A DNA stretch of 64,000 nucleotides from Ornithinimicrobium pekingense DSM 21552 (lineage in GTDB: Bacteria > Actinomycetota > Actinomycetes > Actinomycetales > Dermatophilaceae). The translations under genes were made by a program, and so were the position numbers. The stretch spans positions 310,001 through 374,000 of the forward strand of contig NZ_ATWJ01000007.1 of NCBI RefSeq assembly GCF_000421185.1. Reading direction: 5' to 3'. Shown here piece by piece: positions 47,893 to 57,080 of this stretch (positions are counted from its first letter, which is position 1; each line of letters starts with the position of its first letter). The notes beneath the pieces were generated by a model that was given only the letters and a program-made list of their open reading frames with translations, had not been told where the DNA came from and did not search any database.

Positions 47893-49857
47893 TCAGGACT
47901 CGGCGGCCTCGGCGCCGCCGTCCCAGATCCCGATGCGGACGATGATGAACTCGGCCGGGTAGACCGGCTGGACGCCGATCTCGATGTAGAGCCGGCCGAG
48001 CTTGCGCGTCGCCGGCGGGTTGAGCACGTCGTCGATGCGGACGAAGAACGCGTCCTTGGCCGTCTCACCGAACAGCGCCCCGTCCCGCCACGTGCGGGTG
48101 AGGAACTCGGTGACCGTGCGCTTGACCCGCTCCCACAGCCCCGTGTCGTTGGGCTCGAAGACGCTGCCGCGCAGACCCTCCTGGATGGACTCCTCGAGGT
48201 AGAGGAAGAGTCTGCGGATGTTTACGTACTGCCAGTTGCGGTTGCCCGCCGTCGTCCGTGCGCCCCAGACGACCGGTTGCCCGCGCCCGGGAAGGACGCG
48301 GATCGCGTTGGTGCCGTCGAGGTTGATGACGCCCTGGTCGGTGTCGGTGAGGCGACGCTCGACCCCCGAGGCCCCGGCGACGCCGACGTTGGCCGGGGCC
48401 TTGTGGACGCCCCGGCGCGCGTCGGTCTGGGCGTAGATCCCGGCGATGTGACCCGACGGCGGCTGGAGCACCTGGTCCTTGCGGGAGGGGTCGAACACCG
48501 AGATCCACGGGTAGTACAGGGCCGCGAAGCCCTTGTCGAGGGTGCCGGTGAGGGCGGCTCGCTGGGTCTTGACGGTTATGAGGTCGCTGCCCTTGGCGGC
48601 GTCGAGGACGGCGACCCTGTCGAAGAGCAGCTCGCAGTGCTCGACGACCGCCTGCTGGGCAGGGATGTCGGTGAGGCCGGGGACGGTGACGATGCTGATC
48701 TCGTCGATCGGGGCGAGGAGGGCGAGGTGGGCGGTGATGTCGGTACGCACCTTGGTCCAGGACGCCGCGGGCTGGTCGAGGACCGCCCCGGTGACGGACG
48801 TCGTCCCCGCCGCGGGTCGCGGGTCTCCGGTGGGGAAGACGTCCGGGATGACTGTGAGCCGGGCGTAGGGGTTCTCGACGGCCGAGCCCCACCAGGCCTG
48901 GTGGAGACGCGACGTCGACAGGCCGGGGTAGCTGCGGGTGGTGCCGCCCGGGTCGGCGATGTCGAGGGTGAGCTCCGCCGTCGCCACGGTCGTCTGGGTG
49001 ATGTCGTAGGACTTGGTGAGCGGCTGCGCCAGGGTGATGCCGTCGGCGCGGACCTCGGTGACCGTTCCCCACTCGGTGTCCGTCCCGTCGGTGATCATGA
49101 CGACGGATCCACCGGGGACCTGGGCACGGAGGCTGACGGCCGGGGGGACGGTCAGTCGCACGACGGTGGTGCCGGGCTGGAGGTCCGCGGTCGTGAGCGA
49201 ACCGCCGTTGAAGTCGACGATCCCCGCGGCCGAGGAGGTGAACCGGACGATGCCGGGTGTCACGCTCGCGACCGTGAGTGACGCGGTCTTGGTGGGGTCG
49301 GCCGCGTCGGTGAGGACGACGGCGTCACCGGGCTGGAAGCCGCTGGAGTCGTTGACCTGGACCTGGCGACGGGTGGCGTCGATCTTGGCCTTGACCGTGG
49401 TGCTGGCACGGTGCGCCTTCGCGGCGGTGCCCGCGCCGGCCGCGGTGAACGCGTCCGCCAGGGCACTCGTGTGGGTGACCGTGACGGAGCCACCCTCACC
49501 GGCGGGGCCCTCCTCGACGGCGTGGAGCCTGGCGAGGAGCGTTCCGGGGGCCCCGGCGGTGGACAGCTCGGCCTTCGCGGGGCTGCCGGTGCCCACCCGC
49601 AGGACGAACGCCGTGGTGCCGCCGTTGCGGAAGAAGCCCTCGACGGCGAGCGGCATGAAGTAGGGCGTGGCTGCGGCGACCGGCCCGCCGAACAGCGCGG
49701 TGAAGGCGTCCAGACTGGTGACCAGCCGGGGTTCGCCGATGGGGCCGCGCTCGGCGATCCCGATGAAGGCGGCGATGCTGGTGGAGACGCCCTCGATCGG
49801 TGCTGCCGGTTCGTACTCGTCGATGTAGACGCCGGGATAAGAGACCTGGATCGCCAT
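47893..49857 (-). CDS. eCIS contractile sheath protein
   Basis: This 654-residue protein begins with the sheath N-terminus SYPGVYIDEYEPAAPIEGVS and TSIAAFIGIAERGP, and ends with the conserved C-terminal handshake region (WQYVNIRRLFLYLEESIQEG, then FVRIDDVLNPPATRKLGRLY). Residues about 130-270 are an extra Ser/Thr/Ala-rich beta insert, probably a surface-exposed domain. Only one sheath gene is found, while Afp has three. ATG 49857 follows AAAGGA. The sheath contracts to drive the tube. Confidence 0.93.
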   Translation of the reverse strand: MAIQVSYPGVYIDEYEPAAPIEGVSTSIAAFIGIAERGPIGEPRLVTSLDAFTALFGGPVAAATPYFMPLAVEGFFRNGGTTAFVLRVGTGSPAKAELSTAGAPGTLLARLHAVEEGPAGEGGSVTVTHTSALADAFTAAGAGTAAKAHRASTTVKAKIDATRRQVQVNDSSGFQPGDAVVLTDAADPTKTASLTVASVTPGIVRFTSSAAGIVDFNGGSLTTADLQPGTTVVRLTVPPAVSLRAQVPGGSVVMITDGTDTEWGTVTEVRADGITLAQPLTKSYDITQTTVATAELTLDIADPGGTTRSYPGLSTSRLHQAWWGSAVENPYARLTVIPDVFPTGDPRPAAGTTSVTGAVLDQPAASWTKVRTDITAHLALLAPIDEISIVTVPGLTDIPAQQAVVEHCELLFDRVAVLDAAKGSDLITVKTQRAALTGTLDKGFAALYYPWISVFDPSRKDQVLQPPSGHIAGIYAQTDARRGVHKAPANVGVAGASGVERRLTDTDQGVINLDGTNAIRVLPGRGQPVVWGARTTAGNRNWQYVNIRRLFLYLEESIQEGLRGSVFEPNDTGLWERVKRTVTEFLTRTWRDGALFGETAKDAFFVRIDDVLNPPATRKLGRLYIEIGVQPVYPAEFIIVRIGIWDGGAEAAES

Positions 49858-49886
49858 GGTGGACTGTCCTTTCGGGGCTGGGCCGG

Positions 49887-50795
49887 TCAGGTGAACGTGA
49901 GCGTGACCGGCCCGTCGAGCTGGGCCGGAACGGTGAGCGTGCTGCGGGAGAGCGCCGGCAGGCCGGCTGCCCGCGCCGTCAGGCGGACGGTGCCGGGCGG
50001 GACTCCGGCGAAGACGAAGCGGCCGTCCCGGCCCGTGGTGCTGTGTGCCAGGAGGTGGCCCGCGCCGTCGGAGAGCGTGACGGTGGCCTCGGGGACGGCC
50101 AGGGGTGAGGCGGCGTGCGTGCCCGTGGCGTCCAGGACGACGCCGCCGACGTCGAGGAGCGTCTCCGTCGGTGCGTGTGGTGGGCGGGTGCTGCCGAGGA
50201 AGGAGCCGACGATGCTCGTGACGACGCCGTCGACGGTGGTGGGGGCGGGGCTGACGGGGACGGTGACCGCCAGCCACGCGACCGGGCGCCAGGGTGACGT
50301 GCGGCCCATGGTTCCCCAGTACTCGGCGATCTTGGGGAACCCTTCGGGTGGCAGCAGCTCGGTGTCGAAGGAGGTCTCTCGCCACGCCACCGGCAGCGTG
50401 GCGAGGTCCCCGGGCAGGAGCACCTCGGCGGGCGTCAGGGGCGAGCGGTCGAGGAGGGCGGCGATGACGCGGCCCAGCAGCGCGTGCTCCTGCACGCTCG
50501 CCTCGACCGCGTCGGAGTCCTTGGCGCTGTTCCAGGCGCTGAGGAGGTAGTGGCACTGGAGGAGGAACGGTGGACGCACCCGGCGGACCGGGTCGCGTTC
50601 GACCCTGACCCCCGTGGTGCGCCGCTCCCTGTTCTCGCGGAGGTCGACGAGGGCGCAGTTGAGCCAGACCCCGGTGCCCGCGCCGACGCGTTGGCGCCAG
50701 GCGTCGTCGGGCGGCTGGAACCCGACCTTGCCGGACAGCTGCGGGAGCTCGGCGACGACGGTGGCGCGGATGACGGCGTCGAGGTGCTCGATCAC
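49887..50795 (-). CDS. DUF4255 tube-terminator-like protein with Ig-like C-terminus (Afp16-like)
   Basis: This 302-residue protein has a DUF4255 domain (residues 1-190: IEHLDAVIRATVVAELPQLS, RRVRPPFLLQCHYLLSAWNS, EHALLGRVIAALLDRSPLTP). DUF4255 proteins such as Afp16 cap the tube and sheath end. A carboxypeptidase-regulatory-like domain follows (PEATVTLSDGAGHLLAHSTT and RLTARAAGLPALSRSTLTVP). GTG 50795 overlaps the effector stop, so cap and cargo are coupled. Confidence 0.85.
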   Translation of the reverse strand: MIEHLDAVIRATVVAELPQLSGKVGFQPPDDAWRQRVGAGTGVWLNCALVDLRENRERRTTGVRVERDPVRRVRPPFLLQCHYLLSAWNSAKDSDAVEASVQEHALLGRVIAALLDRSPLTPAEVLLPGDLATLPVAWRETSFDTELLPPEGFPKIAEYWGTMGRTSPWRPVAWLAVTVPVSPAPTTVDGVVTSIVGSFLGSTRPPHAPTETLLDVGGVVLDATGTHAASPLAVPEATVTLSDGAGHLLAHSTTGRDGRFVFAGVPPGTVRLTARAAGLPALSRSTLTVPAQLDGPVTLTFT

Positions 50796-53700
50796 GGGGA
50801 CACCTGCTGGAGGTTCTCGATGTACTCCCGCAGAGCGTCCTGCTCGGCGTCGGTACGCGACATGTGCAGCTGGTGGAACTGGGTGACGTCCCGCGGGGTG
50901 AGGCTCGGGGCGTCCGCCTCGTTCAGCACCTGGAAGCGAAGCTCGGTCAGCCGCCGACGCTCGGCGGCGGCCGTGTCGAGGAGCCCGCCCGGGCCGTGGC
51001 ACTGCTCGCAGAACGGGTTGCGCCCCGCGTCGAGCGCCTGCTTGGTAAGAGCCGGGTTCTGCGGGAAGCCGCCGCGCGGGGCCGTGAGGTCCCACACGGT
51101 CGTGACGATCGCACCCGCCAGGGTGAGGCTGACGACGTCCTTGGCGACGGCCCCGGCGATCTCGAAGCCGTCGGCGCCGCGCAGGATGGCGTCCGCGGTG
51201 TTGGCGGCGGGGTTGAGCGTCTGGAGGGCGGCACCGACGTCGCCCGTCGCGGCGTAGGTCCCGCCGGCGATCAGCGCGGCCAGCTTGCCACCGCCCTTGC
51301 CCCGGCCGCCCTTCGTCGGGTGCGGACCGTGCGGCGAGGGCACGTCGAGGCGCGGGTGCGGCGTGTGCGAACCGGTCGGGACCGGGACGTCAGCCACTTT
51401 CGGGACCGCTGCGGTGGGGAGGTCCGGGGCGAGCGCACCGGTCTTCGTCGGGACGGACGCAGCGCCTGTCTTCGGGACGGCGGGCAGGTCGGTCGCGAGC
51501 GCACCGGTCTTCGTCGGGACGGACGCAGCGCCTGTCTTCGGGACGGCGGGGAGGTCCATGGCCGCGGGTGCGACGTGGCCGTGGCCGTGGGTCGGCGCGG
51601 GCGAGGGAGCCGCGCCCGACGGTGGTGCCGGCGTGGGGTCGGGGCCCTTCCAGCGGTCCTGGGCATCCTTCACCCACCCGCTCAGCTTCTTCCCCGCCTC
51701 GCTGTCGAGGTCGACACCGGGCTTCTTCAGGGCCGCCTCGATCGCCGCGAGCTCCTCCTTGGTGGCGCTGCCGAGCGGCAGGCGCTTGCGCTCGTCGAGG
51801 ACGTCGTAGGGCCCCTTCTTCTTCGCGTACTGGTCGACGACGGCGTGGAACTCGCGGTGGGTGGGCAGGAGGTTGCTCTTGTCGGTGAGCTTGCTCAGGC
51901 GGATGGCGTCCTGGACGGGGACGCCCGCCTTGACGAGCTCCTTGGCGACGCGTTGCGGGATGCGCGCGTGCTCGATCTGCGCCTCGAGCCGCTTGGGCAT
52001 CTTCCCGGTCTTGGCGACCTTCGCCAGCTCCTTGGGGCTGAGGTCCTTGATCGGGTCGACGAGGTCCTGGGGAAGCTTGGGCTTGCCGAAGTCCTGCCAC
52101 GGCTTGGGGTTGGTCTTGTCCCAGTCCTGCGGCCCGGGCACCCACCCCTCCGGCGGCTTGACGGTCTTCGGCTTCGGCGCGGGGGTCTTCTTCGCCGCCG
52201 CGCTTGGTTTGGGCGGTTGTGGCGTCTTCTGTCGCAGCGCCAGCTCCTCGAGGGCCTTCTGCTTCCAGATCGTGGCCCGCTCCTTCGCGAACGCGTACTC
52301 CAGCTGGCCCAGTGCCTTGGCCACCCCGGTGCGCTTCACCCGGGGCTTCTTCGGCGACGTCGACTTGGGCTTGCTGGGCGCCTTCGGCTTGCTCGCCGGC
52401 TTCGGCTTCGTCGTCGCCTTGGGCTTGGTCGCCGCCTTGGGCTTGCTGGATGCTGTCGATGTGCCCGGCGCCTTGGGTGCGGCCGTCGCCTTCGCCGCCG
52501 GAGCACCTGCCGTGGACGCCGCCTTGGACGCGGTCTTGGGCTTGCCGGCGGTCTTGGGCTTCGTCGCCGGCTTCGGGCTCGCCGCGGTCTTCGGCTTGGC
52601 CGCCGCCTTGGGCTTCGCGGGCGCCTTGGAGCCCACCGTCGCCTTCGGCTTGGTCGCGGCCTTGGGCTTGGCCGGCGTCTTGGGCTTGCCCGGGGCTGCG
52701 GGCTTGACCGCGGTCGTGGGCTTGGCGGGGCCCGCGGGCTTGGCGGCCGTGCTGGGTTTGGCGGCGATCGTGGGCGGGCTCGGCGTCTTGGGCTTGGAGG
52801 CCGGCTTCGGCTTGGTCGTCGTCGTGGGCTTGGCCGCGGGGGCTGTCGGCGTCGTGGGCCGGGCTGCGCCCTTCTTCGTGGTCGCGCCCGTCGCCGGCTC
52901 CGCGGCCGGCGCGGTGGACGTCCCCGGCTTCGCGGGTGCCCTCGTCTTGCCGGCCGGGCGCGCCGGAGCCGTGGGCTTGGTGACGGGAGTGCCCGCGGCC
53001 GTCGGCTTGGAACCGCCCTTCCCGGCATCACCCACCTTCGGCCGCGCCGGTGCTCCCGACTGCCGACGCGGCTCGGCCGGCTTGGTGCTGGTGCGTCGTC
53101 TCGTCTTCGCCCCACCCGGCTTCCGGGCGGCTGCCGCGGCAGGCTCCGGTATGGATGCGCTGGGCGGTGGGCCCTGCGGCAGGGCGGTGACCGGGGGCGT
53201 CGCCGTCGCAGGCGCCGGCTTCGCGGTGGACTTCGCCGGCGCGGCGGGCTCGACGAGCGCGGCTGCGGGCGTGGGCGTGGGCGTGGGCGTGGGCGTGGGC
53301 GTGGTCGTGGTGGACGCTGCGCGCTTGGCTGCCGGCTTGGCGGCGGCGGGCTCGGCGACAGCAACTGCGGGCGCGGCAGCCGGCTTCGGAGCCGCGGACT
53401 CCGCGACCGTGACTGCCGGCGCGGCGGCGGGCTTGGCTGCGGTGGGCTCAGCGGTGGTCGGCTTCCCGGGCGCGGGCTTCGCTGCGGCGGGCTCTACGAG
53501 TGCGGGTTTGAGCGTCACGGCCGGCGCCGGGGCAGCGATGGCTCCGGGAGGCGAGGATGCTGCGGTGTCTGTCGTCGGCGCGGGTGCCTTCGGGACCATC
53601 GCCTCCGGCGTGGTGCCCGGCACCTTGGGGGCGTTCGCGTCTGGCCCGGTGGCCGGCGTCTTCTGCGGCGTCCCCCCGCTCGGCGGCGTGTTGCCGCCCT

Positions 53701-55000
53701 TCTGGGCGTGGTGGCTGATGGCGTCCTGGACGGCGCTGGCGAGCGCCTTGACCAGCCCGGCCACCGCCTGCTTGACCGCCGCGTCGCGCGCCTCCCCGGC
53801 GGGCAGCGCCAGAGCCGTCCGCAGGTCGGCGATCTGCGACCCCGTCGACAGGACGTTGGTGCCGATGGTCACCGCGAGGGCGAGGAGCTTCTGCCCCGAC
53901 GTGGCGGCCTTGAGGCCGATGAGGTGGAGTGCGCCCTGACCGACAGCCACCCAGAAGTCCTTGCTGAGCGCGAAGCCCTCGGGGTTGCGTTCGTAGGCGT
54001 CGGTGATGGCCTTGACCGCACCCGCGCTGCCGAGCACCTTGAGGAGGGCCTTGACCTCGGTGACCCCCACGGTCGCGAGGGCGGCCTGGGTGCCGATCGA
54101 GCCCTCGATCTGACCGAGCTCTCGCTCGGTGAGGAACCCGGTCTCGGCCGGCGCGTCGGCGAACACCGATGCCTTCGCCTTCTTCTCCACGGCGGTGAAC
54201 GCGTCGGTCACGGCCGAGGAGACGGTGATCGCTCCCGTGTCGGGGTCGACCATGCCCTTCTCGGCCGCCGCCGCCCGGAGCCGCTTGTAGTCCGACCCCT
54301 GGAAGGACTTGACGGCCGCCGTCGTCGACTTGTCCAGGCCGACGACGTCACCCGCGTAGTCGATGCCCTTGTCGATTAGGTCGACCTTCTTGCCCTCCAG
54401 CCAGAGCAGCGTGTCGACGATCTGCCCGCCCTCCAGGGCGACTCCCTCGACCGTACCGAGGGCGCGCATGGTCTTGTCGCGGGCGACCGTCAGCGCCTGC
54501 TCCTTGACCCTCTGGTACCAGGACTTCTCCTCGGCCTTGTCCTGGCGTGCCACACCGACGGCCGCCACCCCCGACACCGGGGCCGCGTGCCCGAGAGCTG
54601 CCTTGCCCGCGCTGTCGTTCGCGTGCGTCTCTGCCGGCCATGTGTGCTGGGGAAGGGCGCCGGCCGGAAGACGCTCGCCCGCGTCGGGGTCGCCACCTCC
54701 CCGGCGCTGCTGGATGACGTGCGCGAGCTCGTGCGCGAGCAGGGTCCGCCCTCGCAGGGACGCGGGGTCATACCCGCCCGGCCCGAAGACGACGTGCCGG
54801 CCGACCGTGAAGGCCGCCGCTCCCAGCTGCCCGGCGGCGGCACCGCTCGCCGTCCCGGCATGGACGACGACGTCGCCGAAGGAGCCCCCGAGCGCCGCCT
54901 CCATCTCGGTGCGCACGTGCGGTTCGAGGTGGCGGCGCTCCTCCCGGAGCGGGTCGAGGAATGCGACGTCACCGCCGCTGCTGCGCTGCGAGCCGCTCAT
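50792..55000 (-). CDS. DUF4157 eCIS cargo/effector candidate with HNH-like segment
   Basis: This 1402-residue protein begins with a DUF4157 domain (LEPHVRTEMEAALGGSFGDV, RTLLAHELAHVIQQRRGG) containing HELAH at residues 90-94, a zinc-metallopeptidase-like motif. Residues 150-430 are helical with a hydrophobic stretch. Residues about 440-920 are an Ala/Lys/Pro/Thr low-complexity region. Residues about 1005-1055 read IEHARIPQR, then NLLPTHREFHAVVD, resembling an HNH/Endo VII nuclease core. Two 22-residue repeats follow, and the end has FCEQCHGPGG. DUF4157 is a known marker of eCIS-associated toxins; nuclease activity is inferred. It is the largest cargo-like gene of the operon, between the ATPase and the DUF4255 cap. 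Confidence 0.75.
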   Translation of the reverse strand: MSGSQRSSGGDVAFLDPLREERRHLEPHVRTEMEAALGGSFGDVVVHAGTASGAAAGQLGAAAFTVGRHVVFGPGGYDPASLRGRTLLAHELAHVIQQRRGGGDPDAGERLPAGALPQHTWPAETHANDSAGKAALGHAAPVSGVAAVGVARQDKAEEKSWYQRVKEQALTVARDKTMRALGTVEGVALEGGQIVDTLLWLEGKKVDLIDKGIDYAGDVVGLDKSTTAAVKSFQGSDYKRLRAAAAEKGMVDPDTGAITVSSAVTDAFTAVEKKAKASVFADAPAETGFLTERELGQIEGSIGTQAALATVGVTEVKALLKVLGSAGAVKAITDAYERNPEGFALSKDFWVAVGQGALHLIGLKAATSGQKLLALAVTIGTNVLSTGSQIADLRTALALPAGEARDAAVKQAVAGLVKALASAVQDAISHHAQKGGNTPPSGGTPQKTPATGPDANAPKVPGTTPEAMVPKAPAPTTDTAASSPPGAIAAPAPAVTLKPALVEPAAAKPAPGKPTTAEPTAAKPAAAPAVTVAESAAPKPAAAPAVAVAEPAAAKPAAKRAASTTTTPTPTPTPTPTPAAALVEPAAPAKSTAKPAPATATPPVTALPQGPPPSASIPEPAAAAARKPGGAKTRRRTSTKPAEPRRQSGAPARPKVGDAGKGGSKPTAAGTPVTKPTAPARPAGKTRAPAKPGTSTAPAAEPATGATTKKGAARPTTPTAPAAKPTTTTKPKPASKPKTPSPPTIAAKPSTAAKPAGPAKPTTAVKPAAPGKPKTPAKPKAATKPKATVGSKAPAKPKAAAKPKTAASPKPATKPKTAGKPKTASKAASTAGAPAAKATAAPKAPGTSTASSKPKAATKPKATTKPKPASKPKAPSKPKSTSPKKPRVKRTGVAKALGQLEYAFAKERATIWKQKALEELALRQKTPQPPKPSAAAKKTPAPKPKTVKPPEGWVPGPQDWDKTNPKPWQDFGKPKLPQDLVDPIKDLSPKELAKVAKTGKMPKRLEAQIEHARIPQRVAKELVKAGVPVQDAIRLSKLTDKSNLLPTHREFHAVVDQYAKKKGPYDVLDERKRLPLGSATKEELAAIEAALKKPGVDLDSEAGKKLSGWVKDAQDRWKGPDPTPAPPSGAAPSPAPTHGHGHVAPAAMDLPAVPKTGAASVPTKTGALATDLPAVPKTGAASVPTKTGALAPDLPTAAVPKVADVPVPTGSHTPHPRLDVPSPHGPHPTKGGRGKGGGKLAALIAGGTYAATGDVGAALQTLNPAANTADAILRGADGFEIAGAVAKDVVSLTLAGAIVTTVWDLTAPRGGFPQNPALTKQALDAGRNPFCEQCHGPGGLLDTAAAERRRLTELRFQVLNEADAPSLTPRDVTQFHQLHMSRTDAEQDALREYIENLQQVSP
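51429..51560 (-). repeat. Two 66-base in-frame tandem repeats in the effector gene
   Basis: Two near-identical adjacent 66-base units (51429-51494 and 51495-51560) encode 22-residue repeats such as DLPAVPKTGAASVPTKTGAL. They form a Pro/Thr/Lys linker between the HNH-like segment and the C-terminal domain, as in polymorphic toxins. They are not a CRISPR array: there are no spacers and the frame is kept. Confidence 0.9.
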
Positions 55001-56997
55001 GGGACCGGCTCCGGGACCACGTCGGGGAGCTGGCCGAGCTTGGCGTACTCGCGGTCGATGGCCTCGAGCAGGCAGGTGGTGTCGACGACTCCCAGGCGAC
55101 CGTGGGCCAGATGCGTCGAGGCGAGCGCGACGTTGCGGATGTGCCCGCCCGAGAACGGGTGCCGGGCGGCGATCTCGTCGAAGTCGATGGCGTCGTCGAG
55201 CTCCACCTGCGGTGGCCAGACGGCCCGCCAGATCCGTGCCCGCTGCGCCTCGTCGGGGTAGGGGAAGTGGAGGCAGAAGGACAGCCGGCGCGCGAAGGCG
55301 TCGTCGAAATGCCCTAGGAGGTTGGTCGCGAGGATCGCCACGCCCTCGTACCGCTCCATGCGCTGGAGCAGGAAGGATATCTCGAGGTTGGCGTACCGGT
55401 CCCGGGCGTCCTGCACCTCGCTCCGCTTGCCGAACAGGGACTCCGCCTCGTCGAAGAGCAGCACCGCGTCGGTCTTCTCCGCGGCAGCGAACAGGGCGTC
55501 GAGGTTTCGTTCGGTCTCCCCGATGTACTTCGACACGGTGGCCGCGAGGTCGACGGCGTAGAGCGGGAGACCGAGGTCGCCGGCCACCAGCCGCGACGCG
55601 AGGGTCTTGCCCGAGCCGCTCGGCCCGGCGAAGACGGCCGTGACGCCACGCGGTTGCCCGGGCAGGTCACCGAAACCGCACTCGTCCAGGACCGCGGCGC
55701 GGCTCGCCGCCTGCTCCACGAGCGCGGTGAGCTCGCGTCGCAACGGCGCAGGCAGGACCAGCTGGCTCCAGTCGCGCGAGGTCTCCAGCGGCGTGGCGAG
55801 GCGCGCGAGGTCGTTGCCCACGACGCGGACCGCGACGTCGCTGAGGTCGTCGGCGGTCACGGCCAGGGCGTCGTCCGTCGGCCCCCGCCCGGCGGCGCGG
55901 GCGCTGAGCGTGGCCACGAGGTGGCCGATGTCCTCGTGGCGCAGGTGCCGCCAGCCGCCGATGCGGCGCGCCTCCGGCGCGGAAACACTCAATCCGTGGT
56001 CCCGGAGCACGTCGACGAGATGGCCGCCGAGCGAGGTGGACGCGGGACGCTCCAGCGTCAGGGAGCTCACGAGTCGCGAGGTGTGGTCCCCCAGGACGGG
56101 GTGGGACCCGACGACCACCACCGTCGCCAGGGTCTCCCACCGCGAGGGTGGCACTGTAGTGGTGTCGCCGGTGACGACGACGACGGCGTCGCGCAGGAGG
56201 GATTCCGTCGCTACACGGGCCGCGAGGCTGGCGTCGACGAGCGCGTCGGCGGTGGTGGATAGCACTACCCGGCCGGACCGTGCGGCCGCGTACAGGGCGG
56301 TGGCCTGAGCGTCGCCCGGCCGGCCACCGACGAGCGATATGAGGCTGGGGACAGGGTCGGACAACACACTCGTGAGCGCCTCGGCGACGCGGGCGTCTGG
56401 CGGGTGCTGCGGGGCTAGGAGGTCGTCCCGTACCCGGGGGAACAGCGCGGGGTCGAGCCGGGTGACCCCGAAGGTCCACCGCAGCAAGCCCGCGCTGGGG
56501 GCGCAGGTGGCGACCAGAGATGGTCCTCTTGGGACACCGCCGGGGCAGAGCGGTGACATGACGTGGAGCAGGCCGAGGCGCGCCAATGGCCCCGCGTCGC
56601 ACAGGCGCACCGCTAACTCCACCCGCTGCGTGCCGTGCGCCCCGACGAGGTCTCCGATGAGGGCGGCCGTCGGGTAGGGGGTCCCGAGTCCGACGGTCAG
56701 GGCGGTAAGGGCCTGCGCGAGGACTGGGTCGAGCTCGGGCGCGAGCGCGAGCGCGATGATCGTCTCGTCCAGAGCATCGAAGCCGCCGCGCCGCAGGGGT
56801 GTGCGCAGGTGCTGGGGCATCGGTGGTCCGGCGGCCACGGCGCCCTCACGGTTTCCGTGGACCGCTCGGTGCAGGGCTTCTCCGCACCAGACGGCGAGGG
56901 GGTCCAGGTTCAGGCTGTCGGGCGACCACCGGTGACCCGAGGCGCGACCCGGTTCGGCCGCCGACGAGTCGGCACTGCAGCGCTCTGCGCCCTCCAC
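54997..56997 (-). CDS. eCIS AAA+ ATPase (Afp15-like)
   Basis: This 666-residue protein has an N-terminal helical domain (residues 1-400) and a C-terminal AAA+ domain with Walker A AGPSGSGKT (about residue 455), Walker B AVLLFDEAESLFGKR, sensor FLLQRMERYEGVAILATNLL and the second-region arginine LHFPYPDEAQRARIWRA. Afp15-type ATPases are needed for assembly of eCIS particles. GTG 56997 lacks a clear ribosome site, so the exact start is open. It is the first structural-operon gene after the LuxR regulator and overlaps the effector by four bases. Confidence 0.88.
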   Translation of the reverse strand: MEGAERCSADSSAAEPGRASGHRWSPDSLNLDPLAVWCGEALHRAVHGNREGAVAAGPPMPQHLRTPLRRGGFDALDETIIALALAPELDPVLAQALTALTVGLGTPYPTAALIGDLVGAHGTQRVELAVRLCDAGPLARLGLLHVMSPLCPGGVPRGPSLVATCAPSAGLLRWTFGVTRLDPALFPRVRDDLLAPQHPPDARVAEALTSVLSDPVPSLISLVGGRPGDAQATALYAAARSGRVVLSTTADALVDASLAARVATESLLRDAVVVVTGDTTTVPPSRWETLATVVVVGSHPVLGDHTSRLVSSLTLERPASTSLGGHLVDVLRDHGLSVSAPEARRIGGWRHLRHEDIGHLVATLSARAAGRGPTDDALAVTADDLSDVAVRVVGNDLARLATPLETSRDWSQLVLPAPLRRELTALVEQAASRAAVLDECGFGDLPGQPRGVTAVFAGPSGSGKTLASRLVAGDLGLPLYAVDLAATVSKYIGETERNLDALFAAAEKTDAVLLFDEAESLFGKRSEVQDARDRYANLEISFLLQRMERYEGVAILATNLLGHFDDAFARRLSFCLHFPYPDEAQRARIWRAVWPPQVELDDAIDFDEIAARHPFSGGHIRNVALASTHLAHGRLGVVDTTCLLEAIDREYAKLGQLPDVVPEPVP

Positions 56998-57080
56998 CTC
57001 TCCACGATCTCGACCAGGGTGGGAGAGGCGCCTCCACCGTGGCGAGTGACGCGGGATGGAGGTAGGGGGCGGAGCAGTGT

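Noticed and set aside
51429-51560. Possible CRISPR-like repeats
   Set aside because: Only two units, directly adjacent, multiple of three, in frame inside the effector gene; no spacers and no cas genes.
50864-54379. Very long open frame on the plus strand opposite the effector gene
   Set aside because: It mirrors GC-rich Ala/Lys/Pro repeats of the real minus-strand gene, has Arg/Gly-rich random composition, no ribosome site and no motif.
29528-56997. Prophage or tailed-phage remnant
   Set aside because: No terminase, portal, capsid, integrase or lysis genes; presence of AAA+ ATPase, DUF4255 and DUF4157 fits an eCIS.
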